This document shows, piece by piece, positions 1 through 5,190 of a DNA stretch of 10,513 nucleotides. Source of the DNA: Vulcanimicrobiota bacterium (lineage in GTDB: Bacteria > Vulcanimicrobiota > Vulcanimicrobiia > Vulcanimicrobiales > Vulcanimicrobiaceae); assembly GCA_030038335.1 (NCBI GenBank), contig JASHPC010000280.1:1-10513 (forward strand), read 5' to 3'. Below the pieces are notes generated by a model. It did no database searches. It was not told the DNA's origin and saw only the letters and a list, made by a program, of their open reading frames with translations. Made by a program: the position numbers and the translations under genes. The first letter of the stretch is position 1. Each line of letters opens with the position of its first letter.

Positions 1-184
1 CCGCGGGGATAGAGACGATCGAGCCTGCCGGTAACGCGATCGCGTGTGCCCGATCGACGAGAGAGAGTGGCGTTACGTTTGTGTGGCGCTCGTCCCTCCT
101 GCAGGCAAGAAGCGCTCTACATTGCTACTATCGCCCTGCGCACAATGCATACCAGTCGGCACAATTGCACGCGAATATCTTCGC

Positions 185-814
185 ATGGCGAGGTGTAGGT
201 ACGACTGGAAGGCCGTCGCGGCGTATCTTGCGGACGGTCATACGTTAAGCGATTGCAGCAAACGATTCGGTTTCACGGTCACCGCATGGTATAAGGCGAT
301 AGAGCGCGGCGTCGTCCCGCAGCCGCCGCGGCAGAACCGAGGCGCGAGACTGCGTTATGACTGGGATGCGATTCAACGGTATTACGAAGAGGGGCATACG
401 TATCAAGATTGCCGACGGCATTTCGGTTTTGCCGCGATTTCGTGGCAGCTGGCGGTAAAGCGCGGCGCGATCAGAGCGCGCGCTCAGCGGTGGCCGCTTA
501 CAAAGCTTCTTGCTGAGGGCAAACGCGCAAGCAACATCAAAGCGCGGCTCCTCGAAGCCGGGCTTCTGCAGAACGTATGCAGCGGCTGTGGCCACTCGGA
601 GTGGCGCGGTCGCGAGTTGGTGATTCAGCTCGATCACATCAACGGCGACCCGCACGACAACCGTCTGGAGAATCTTCGTATGCTGTGTCCGAACTGTCAC
701 AGTCAGACGGAGACATTCGGAGCGCGCAACAAAGCCAGTATGCGAAGGAAGCGCGCCAAATGCGCGCTTCCAAATGTAGCCCCAGCGGGATTCGAACCCG
801 CGTCACCTCCGTGA
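185..814 (+). CDS. HNH endonuclease with two N-terminal helix-turn-helix-like repeats
   Basis: Predicted 209-aa HNH nuclease, a metal-dependent DNA-cutting fold; its biological target is unknown. Two similar blocks of about 40 residues (about 5-44 and 57-96) share the pattern RYDW-A-Y-GHT-DC-FGF-W-A-RG and look like small DNA-binding helix-turn-helix units. The C-terminal HNH/zinc module has CSGC (132-135), LDHINGD (149-155, catalytic His151), DNRLENL (158-164) and CPNCH (168-172), so four Cys probably bind structural zinc. The ATG at 185 is preferred because it directly precedes the first repeat; the frame stays open upstream to a GTG at 44, but that extension matches nothing I know. No clear Shine-Dalgarno precedes it. 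Codons from about 198 onward lie inside the antisense of tRNA-Glu and the stop falls in its anticodon loop, so the tail ending AGFEPASPP is tRNA-derived and probably not ancestral. No phage, intron or toxin-antitoxin genes lie nearby. Confidence 0.8.
   Translation: MARCRYDWKAVAAYLADGHTLSDCSKRFGFTVTAWYKAIERGVVPQPPRQNRGARLRYDWDAIQRYYEEGHTYQDCRRHFGFAAISWQLAVKRGAIRARAQRWPLTKLLAEGKRASNIKARLLEAGLLQNVCSGCGHSEWRGRELVIQLDHINGDPHDNRLENLRMLCPNCHSQTETFGARNKASMRRKRAKCALPNVAPAGFEPASPP
747..771 (-). terminator. Hairpin just downstream of the tRNA pair, candidate terminator
   Basis: A perfect 10-bp inverted repeat (GGAAGCGCGC and GCGCGCTTCC) encloses a 5-nt loop. It lies 5 nt past the 3' end of tRNA-Glu on the minus strand, where a terminator for the tRNA transcript is expected. 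The run after the stem is only TTCGCA, not a real U-tract, so intrinsic termination is uncertain; it may instead be a processing or Rho-assisted end. The same DNA encodes about residues 188-196 of the HNH protein on the other strand and could also end that convergent transcript. Confidence 0.5.
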
Positions 815-849
815 GAGGAAGGCATCCTCGGCCTCTAGACGATGGGGCC
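777..849 (-). tRNA. tRNA-Glu (anticodon CTC)
   Basis: A complete 73-nt cloverleaf read on the minus strand. The acceptor stem GGCCCCA pairs with TGGGGCT (one G-T pair at the end) and the discriminator is A. The anticodon arm is CCTTC-CTCTCAC-GGAGG with one T-G wobble, giving anticodon CTC (813-815), which reads GAG. The T-loop is the standard TTCGAAT. No 3' CCA is encoded, so CCA must be added by the nucleotidyltransferase. It is separated from tRNA-Gln by only 3 nt and is the distal gene of the pair. The stop codon of the convergent HNH gene (812-814) lies in its anticodon loop. Confidence 0.97.
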
Positions 850-852
850 ACG

Positions 853-923
853 CTCCCGGGGATGGATTTGAACCACCATACGCAGATTCAGAGTCTGCAG
901 TCCTACCATTGAACGACCCGGGA
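853..923 (-). tRNA. tRNA-Gln (anticodon CTG)
   Basis: A complete 71-nt cloverleaf on the minus strand. The acceptor stem TCCCGGG pairs fully with CCCGGGA, and the U1-A72 pair and discriminator G73 match known Gln identity features. The anticodon arm is GCAGA-CTCTGAA-TCTGC, giving CTG (889-891), which reads CAG. The T-arm is GGTGG-TTCAAAT-CCATC. No CCA is encoded. It is the promoter-proximal gene of a two-tRNA transcript, with tRNA-Glu starting 3 nt after its end. Confidence 0.97.
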
Positions 924-924
924 T

Positions 925-936
925 CGTTTCGAAACG
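925..936. repeat. 12-bp perfect palindrome in the tRNA leader
   Basis: CGTTTCGAAACG is a perfect 12-bp palindrome between the predicted tRNA promoter and the 5' end of tRNA-Gln, within the short leader. It could be a protein-binding site, or an RNA element affecting 5' processing. Only the symmetry is seen; the function is unknown. Confidence 0.5.
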
Positions 937-951
937 AAACGTCCGCCCGAT

Positions 952-981
952 ATACTACACGGCAACCGCGGGCCCTTGCAA
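952..981 (-). promoter_or_regulatory. Predicted sigma-70-type promoter for the tRNA-Gln/tRNA-Glu transcript
   Basis: On the minus strand, TTGCAA (976-981, 4/6 to TTGACA) and TAGTAT (952-957, 4/6 to TATAAT) are separated by 18 nt. Initiation would fall near 945, giving a leader of about 22 nt before tRNA-Gln. Its position upstream of a tRNA gene supports it; the match itself is moderate. Confidence 0.5.
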
Positions 982-1028
982 GTTGCGGCGCCGCGCAGGA
1001 GAATAGGCCGGCTCTGCGGTTTCTTCGA

Positions 1029-1034
1029 TATAAT
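1029..1034 (+). promoter_or_regulatory. -10 box (TATAAT) directly before the RNase T2 start
   Basis: An exact TATAAT ends 3 nt before the ATG at 1038. No convincing -35 lies 16-18 nt upstream. If used, transcription would begin at or within a few bases of the start codon, giving a leaderless or nearly leaderless mRNA. No Shine-Dalgarno site is present, which agrees with that reading. Confidence 0.5.
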
Positions 1035-1037
1035 TGT

Positions 1038-1751
1038 ATGAAAGCGGCTCTTCTCGCCGGTGCGCTCTTCCTGGCAGCGCTTGCACCTCGCCTGCACGGC
1101 GACTTCGGCCACTACACCTTCGCGCTTACGTGGCAGCCGGGGATATGCAGCACGGACGAAGGATGCACGTCCGATCAGCCGCACGCTCCCCTCATCGGCC
1201 TGCACGGACTCTGGGCGTCGCGCCCGCGCGCGCTCATCGCCGAGGGTGTGCCGCTGCGAACGTGGTGGTCGAAGGGATGCGACGTCTATCATCGCAGCGA
1301 CGCGCCGCCGCCGATCTCGGCTGCACTGCGAAGCCGGCTCGACGCCGTGATGCCGCACTTCGCGCACAACCTGTTGACGCACGAATACGACAAGCACGTG
1401 CAGTGCTTCGAATTCGATCCCACGGCTTTCTTCACGACGGAGCTCGCCATGCGTGCCGACGTCGCGAACGGTCCGTTCGGCCGTTATCTCGTTGCATCAG
1501 AGGGGCGCACGGTCACGCACAGCGCGGTGATGCAACGCTTCGCCGCCGTCTTCGCGACAAAGCACGTCACGTCGCTGCAGCTGCAGTGCGCGGTCGATCG
1601 CGACGGACGGGAGGTCCTCACGCAGGTTTGGATGACAATTGACGCTCGTGACCTGGCTGCATTTCCTCGCGGCGAATCGCTCGTGAACGCGACGACGAAC
1701 CAAGACACGTGTCCGAAGTTTTTCCTGATTCCGGGCTGGGAACGACGCTAG
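1038..1751 (+). CDS. Ribonuclease T2 family protein, secreted
   Basis: Predicted 237-aa endoribonuclease of the RNase T2/RNase I family, which cleaves single-stranded RNA via 2',3'-cyclic phosphates. A hydrophobic N-terminus (about 1-20, MKAALLAGALFLAALAP) suggests export, though the cleavage site is not obvious. Family motifs are visible: TFALTWQPGIC (27-37), CAS I as GLHGLW (54-59, His56) and CAS II as HEYDKH (115-120, with His115, Glu116, Lys119 and His120 in the expected catalytic positions; many homologues have HEWxKHG). Six cysteines (37, 43, 81, 123, 184, 225) could form three disulfides, fitting an extracytoplasmic protein. The ATG at 1038 is chosen because it opens the signal peptide; the open frame upstream runs back into tRNA-Gln. 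The next gene starts 3 nt after its stop, so it is probably co-transcribed with the sugar pyrophosphorylase, although no functional link is evident. A role in scavenging extracellular RNA is inference. Confidence 0.9.
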   Translation: MKAALLAGALFLAALAPRLHGDFGHYTFALTWQPGICSTDEGCTSDQPHAPLIGLHGLWASRPRALIAEGVPLRTWWSKGCDVYHRSDAPPPISAALRSRLDAVMPHFAHNLLTHEYDKHVQCFEFDPTAFFTTELAMRADVANGPFGRYLVASEGRTVTHSAVMQRFAAVFATKHVTSLQLQCAVDRDGREVLTQVWMTIDARDLAAFPRGESLVNATTNQDTCPKFFLIPGWERR

Positions 1752-1754
1752 TCT

Positions 1755-2834
1755 ATGGCCGACGTGCAGGCGATCATTCTCGTTGGCGGAGAGGGAACGC
1801 GTCTGCGCCCGCTCACCTACGGAACGCCGAAGCCGATGGTGCCCATTGCAGGCGTGCCGTTTCTCGCGCGCAGCATGGAGCGGTTGTACGAAGCGGGGAT
1901 CACGGACGTCATTCTCGCCGCCGGTTACATGCCGAAGGCAATCACGGACTATTTCGGCAACGGCTCGCGGCTCGGCATGCGAGTCACCTATGCAATCGAA
2001 GAGACGCCGCTCGGGACGGCGGGCGCGCTCAAGAACGTGGCGCAGCACGTCACCGGCCGTTTCTTCGTCTTCAACGGTGACATTCTCACGAGCCTCGATC
2101 TGCGCTCGATGATGGAGTATCACGAGAGCAAAGGCGGCTCAGGGACGCTGCATCTCATTCGCGTGCCGGATCCGTCGGCGTTCGGGTGCGTCGTGCACGA
2201 CGATCAGGGCGCGGTCTCCGCGTTCGTCGAAAAGCCGGCGCCGGGAGCTGCGCCCTGCAACGACGTCAACGCCGGCACGTATCTCTTGGAGCGCGAGGTG
2301 CTCGACGCGATTCCCGGCGGGCGAGCCGTCTCCATCGAGAGAGAGACGTTTCCCAAGCTCATTGCATCCGGCAAGCGGCTCTACGCGTTCGTCACCGACG
2401 ATTACTGGATCGATCTCGGGCGCCCGGAAAACTATCTGACCGCGCATCGTGACGTGCTCTCCGGCCTTATGCCGCTTCTCGTGGAGCCGGGTATCACGGG
2501 CGATGGCGCTCGAGAACTTCGCGACAAGCGATCGATCGTCGAGCCAGTGCACCTAGATGCCGGTACGTCGATCGATCCGACCGCGACCGTCGGGCCGAAC
2601 GTCGTACTCGGGCGAGGCTGCTGGATCGGCGCGGGAGCGGTCGTGCGGGAGTCGGTGCTCTGGGACGACGTCCGCGTCGGCCCGCAAGCAGTCGTGGAGG
2701 AGTCAATCTTGGCGTCGGGGGTCCGTGTTGGGGCCGGAGCGCGAATCGGAGCGGGTTCGGTCGTTGGTCACGGGTATACGGTTGAAGACGGTCTCGAGGT
2801 AGAGGAAGGAAGCAGGCTGAGCGACCGATCCTGA
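1755..2834 (+). CDS. NDP-sugar pyrophosphorylase, mannose-1-phosphate guanylyltransferase-like
   Basis: Predicted 359-aa cytoplasmic sugar-1-phosphate nucleotidyltransferase with a C-terminal left-handed beta-helix, as in GDP-mannose pyrophosphorylases of the eukaryotic GMPPB and bacterial ManC/RmlA-like type. The catalytic domain (about 1-235) shows GGEGTRLRPLT (11-21), KPM (26-28), LGTAGAL (86-92), FNGD (106-109, Asp109 probably metal-binding), FVEKP (157-161), NAGTYLL (172-178) and DYWIDLGRPENY (216-227, Asp220 probably the second metal ligand). Residues about 265-350 carry hexapeptide-like repeats (VGPNVVLG, IGAGAVV, VGAGARIG). Length and layout suit GDP-mannose formation from mannose-1-phosphate and GTP, but glucose-1-phosphate thymidylyl- or uridylyltransferase activity cannot be excluded. 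It starts 3 nt after the RNase T2 stop, with no strong Shine-Dalgarno, so translation may depend on coupling. The following glycosyltransferase could use its product. Confidence 0.88.
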   Translation: MADVQAIILVGGEGTRLRPLTYGTPKPMVPIAGVPFLARSMERLYEAGITDVILAAGYMPKAITDYFGNGSRLGMRVTYAIEETPLGTAGALKNVAQHVTGRFFVFNGDILTSLDLRSMMEYHESKGGSGTLHLIRVPDPSAFGCVVHDDQGAVSAFVEKPAPGAAPCNDVNAGTYLLEREVLDAIPGGRAVSIERETFPKLIASGKRLYAFVTDDYWIDLGRPENYLTAHRDVLSGLMPLLVEPGITGDGARELRDKRSIVEPVHLDAGTSIDPTATVGPNVVLGRGCWIGAGAVVRESVLWDDVRVGPQAVVEESILASGVRVGAGARIGAGSVVGHGYTVEDGLEVEEGSRLSDRS

Positions 2835-2877
2835 CGAGCAGGGGGTTTCCCGCTAGTTAGGCGCCGTGCTTCCGGGG

Positions 2878-2883
2878 TAGAAT
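2878..2883 (+). promoter_or_regulatory. -10 box (TAGAAT) for a leaderless glycosyltransferase mRNA
   Basis: TAGAAT (5/6 to TATAAT) is followed by exactly 6 nt and then the ATG at 2890. This places the expected transcription start on the A of the start codon, the arrangement typical of leaderless genes. A -35 is not convincing (TTAGGC at 2857-2862, spacing 15). No Shine-Dalgarno is seen. The 55-bp gap (2835-2889) contains only a weak, bulged hairpin, so readthrough from the upstream gene is also likely. Confidence 0.5.
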
Positions 2884-2889
2884 AGGCGC

Positions 2890-4095
2890 ATGATAGCCGG
2901 GACGTCCCAGACGCTCCGTAGCGGAGCCGTACCCAGAACGCTGTTCCTGGGATCATATCCGCCGCGGGAATGCGGCATCGCCACCTTCACGCGCGACGTG
3001 GTCGAAGCATTCGACCGGCAGTTTGGCACGCATAGCGAGATCGTCGCGATCGACGAGCCCGGCGGCGAGGTACGGCGGTACGAGCCGAGCGTCGTGGCTC
3101 GCATCAGCCAAGTCGAGCATCGGAGTCACCTTCGCGCTGCCGAGTTCATCAACGCGCATCCCGCGGAGCTGCTGAACGTTCAGCACGAGTACGGTCTCTT
3201 CGGCGGAGATCTCGGAGAGTGGCTCATCGATCTGCTCGCGGCGCTGACGAAACCCGCAGTTCTCACGCTGCACACCGTCTTGCCGGAACCGGACGAGAAG
3301 ATGCTCGACGTTACGCGGCGGCTCTGCCACTACGCAGCGCGCGTCGTCGCGCTTTCGGATACCGGTCGCGAGCTCTTGGAGCGCGTGTACCGCATTCCCG
3401 CGCAGAAGCTTCGCGTCATCCATCACGGCGTTCCCGACGTGCCGTTCCAAGGAACGCTCACGGCGAAGGCGTCGTTCGGAATCGGCGAGCGATCCGTCAT
3501 CTCGACGTTCGGGCTCATCAACCGCGGGAAGGGTCTCGAGTACGCGATCGAAGCGATGCGCTCGATCGTCGAACGTCATCCGGAGACGCTCTACTTGATT
3601 CTCGGTGAGACGCATCCGGTCGTTCGACGTCAGGAAGGCGAGTCGTACCGGGAGTCGCTCCAAGAGCTCGTGCACGGCTACGGTTTGCAATATAACGTGC
3701 AACTCGTCGACAAGTATCTCGAGTTCGACGAGGTCGTCAGCTATCTCGGTGCGACGGACATCTATCTTACGCCGTATCTCAATCCGACGCAGATCGTCAG
3801 CGGAACGCTGGCGTACGCGGTGGGATGCGGAAAGGCGATCGTCAGCTCGCCGTATCTGTACGCAAAAGAGCTGCTCGCGTACGGACGCGGTTTCGTCGTG
3901 CCGTTCAAGGACGCGCGCGCGATTGCCGAATGCATCGTCGCGCTTCTCGACGATCCCGCGCTGCGCCGTGCAACGGAACGCCGCGCGTATCGCTTCGGGC
4001 GTCAGATGACGTGGCCCCACGTCGCGACCGAGTACGGACGGCTCTTCGCGGAGCTCGTGCCGTCTCACGCGGTCGCGCTCGTCGGCACGGCGTAA
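2890..4095 (+). CDS. GT4-type (GT-B fold) glycosyltransferase
   Basis: Predicted 401-aa retaining glycosyltransferase of the GT4/group 1 family, probably cytoplasmic, transferring a sugar from a nucleotide donor. The N-terminal half has LFLGSYPPRECGIATF (18-33), a glycine-bearing acceptor-side loop seen in a recognisable GT4 subgroup, and NVQHEYGLFGG (96-106). The C-terminal half has FGLINRGKGLEYAI (207-220, the donor phosphate-binding region after the domain linker) and NPTQIVSGTLAYAVGCGKAIVSS (298-320), where GT4 enzymes place their conserved Glu-containing motif; here the pattern is Q/S-rich rather than the classical EX7E. No membrane segment is seen. Its stop overlaps the next start by one base (TAATG), so the two are translationally coupled. 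The adjacent GDP-mannose-type pyrophosphorylase suggests mannose as donor sugar, which is inference. Confidence 0.88.
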   Translation: MIAGTSQTLRSGAVPRTLFLGSYPPRECGIATFTRDVVEAFDRQFGTHSEIVAIDEPGGEVRRYEPSVVARISQVEHRSHLRAAEFINAHPAELLNVQHEYGLFGGDLGEWLIDLLAALTKPAVLTLHTVLPEPDEKMLDVTRRLCHYAARVVALSDTGRELLERVYRIPAQKLRVIHHGVPDVPFQGTLTAKASFGIGERSVISTFGLINRGKGLEYAIEAMRSIVERHPETLYLILGETHPVVRRQEGESYRESLQELVHGYGLQYNVQLVDKYLEFDEVVSYLGATDIYLTPYLNPTQIVSGTLAYAVGCGKAIVSSPYLYAKELLAYGRGFVVPFKDARAIAECIVALLDDPALRRATERRAYRFGRQMTWPHVATEYGRLFAELVPSHAVALVGTA

Positions 4096-5144
4096 TGCCG
4101 CGCGCGCTACGCCCGCTCGACCACCTCGTAACGCTGACCGACGACGTGGGCGTGATTCAGCATGCGATCGAGAACGTTCCGAATCGCGCGACTGGGTATT
4201 GCACCGACGACGTGTCGCGCGCGCTCATCGTCGCAATTGCCTACCTGCGTCTCTTTCCGCGCGATGAGGTCGCTCGACGTCTCGCCTCCGTCTATTTGGC
4301 GTATCTCGCGGAGGCTCAACGCGACGACGGCCGTTTCCGGAACTTCATGGGATACGACCGCCGCTGGCTCGACGAGCTGGGAACGGAGGACAGCAACGGG
4401 CGCGCGCTCTGGGGACTCGGGTACGCGGCTCGCTATGCTGAGGATGCGGGATGGCGGCGCGTGTCACAGCGACTCTTTCGTCGTGGCATTACGGCCACCG
4501 TCGATTGGCTGGCGCACCCGATGTCGGAAGCCTACGCAATGCTCGGCCTCGCGCACGCGTATGAAGCCGGGAACCAGGCGGCGCTCGCTTCTGCACTGAG
4601 AACGCTGGGCCAGCGTTCGCTCGAGCGCCTCAAGTCGGAGAGCTGCGAGAACTGGACGTGGTTCCAAAGCTGCATGACGTACGACCTCGGCCGTTTGCCC
4701 GAGGCGCTGCTGCGCGCGGGTTCGGTGCTCGGTGAGGACCGCTTTGTCGAAGGAGGGCTCGCGGCGCTGGCGTTTTACGAGCGCGTCGCGTTCGAGAACG
4801 GCATATTCGTGCCCGTCGGAAACCGCGGATGGTATCCGCGCGGCGGCAAACGCGCCCGCTACGATCAGCAGCCGCTCGAGGCAGCCGCCGTGGTCGGAGC
4901 CGAGCTCGCGGCATTCGACGCGACCGGAAACTCGGCACACCGGCGCGCCGCGCGCGCAGCGATGGCGTGGTACGAGGGCGCGAATACCGAAAACATCGTC
5001 ATGGAATCGGACGGCGGTTGCTACGATGGGCTCGCCAAGGGCTGCGCGAATCGCAATATGGGCGCCGAATCGACGTTGGCCTTGCTCTCCGCGGCGTACG
5101 CGTTAGCGGTGCGCCAAAAATCGAGTGTCGCCATCGCGCGTTAA
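4095..5144 (+). CDS. (alpha/alpha)6-barrel glycosidase-like protein paired with GT4
   Basis: Predicted 349-aa protein with the repeated helical-hairpin character of six-hairpin glycosidases. Residues 9-44 (HLVTLTDD, IQHA, GYCTDDVSRAL) and the C-terminal NMGAESTLALL (321-331) match a family I recognise as commonly placed beside a GT4 gene, often annotated vaguely as glycosyltransferase or hypothetical, and sometimes near GH130 phosphorylases. Other likely active-site stretches are QRDDGRFRNFMGYDRRW (75-91), TEDSNGRALWGLG (97-109), ENWTWFQ (185-191) with MTYDLGRLPEALL (194-206), and GWYPRGGKRARYDQQPLEA (245-263), rich in Asp, Glu and aromatic residues as in carbohydrate-binding clefts. No signal peptide is seen, so it probably acts in the cytoplasm. 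The ATG at 4095 shares its first base with the upstream stop; the longer open frame from 3825 merely shadows the GT4 gene. Whether it hydrolyses, phosphorolyses or only binds glycan is unknown. Confidence 0.8.
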   Translation: MPRALRPLDHLVTLTDDVGVIQHAIENVPNRATGYCTDDVSRALIVAIAYLRLFPRDEVARRLASVYLAYLAEAQRDDGRFRNFMGYDRRWLDELGTEDSNGRALWGLGYAARYAEDAGWRRVSQRLFRRGITATVDWLAHPMSEAYAMLGLAHAYEAGNQAALASALRTLGQRSLERLKSESCENWTWFQSCMTYDLGRLPEALLRAGSVLGEDRFVEGGLAALAFYERVAFENGIFVPVGNRGWYPRGGKRARYDQQPLEAAAVVGAELAAFDATGNSAHRRAARAAMAWYEGANTENIVMESDGGCYDGLAKGCANRNMGAESTLALLSAAYALAVRQKSSVAIAR

Positions 5145-5151
5145 TCTGCTG

Positions 5152-5157
5152 TAAGAT
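5152..5157 (+). promoter_or_regulatory. Possible -10 box for pcrA
   Basis: TAAGAT (5/6 to TATAAT) lies just after the stop of the glycosidase-like gene. Initiation about 7 nt downstream would coincide with the first base of the hairpin at 5164. No -35 hexamer is convincing, so this is a weak call. Confidence 0.35.
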
Positions 5158-5163
5158 GACATT

Positions 5164-5188
5164 GCGCTCGCTCTGCCGAAGTGAGCGC
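5164..5188 (+). promoter_or_regulatory. Hairpin in the pcrA leader, ending 2 nt before the start codon
   Basis: GCGCTCGCT (5164-5172) pairs with AGTGAGCGC (5180-5188) over 9 bp, with one G-U pair and a 7-nt loop. It occupies the only plausible ribosome-binding region of pcrA (GTGAG at 5181-5185). It could restrain translation, protect the 5' end or act as an attenuator; no U-run follows, so it is not a classical terminator. Confidence 0.45.
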
Positions 5189-5190
5189 GC

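Noticed and set aside
122..150. Promoter for the HNH gene (TTGCTA, 17 nt, ATGCAT)
   Set aside because: The -10 hexamer is a poor match and no other support exists.
44..184. N-terminal extension of the HNH protein from a GTG at 44
   Set aside because: The 47 extra residues show no recognisable motif, and the ATG at 185 sits directly before the conserved first repeat.
909..1037. N-terminal extension of the RNase T2 protein beginning inside tRNA-Gln
   Set aside because: The extension would read through antisense tRNA and the divergent promoter region; the signal peptide starts at 1038.
2837..2854. Possible terminator after the sugar pyrophosphorylase gene
   Set aside because: The stem AGC-GGG/CCC-GCT is short with a bulged A, and no T-run follows; too weak to call.
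2953..4068. Long minus-strand open frame of 371 codons opposite the glycosyltransferase
   Set aside because: Its composition is Arg/Glu/Asp-rich without motifs, as expected for a high-GC antisense shadow of a confident GT4 gene.
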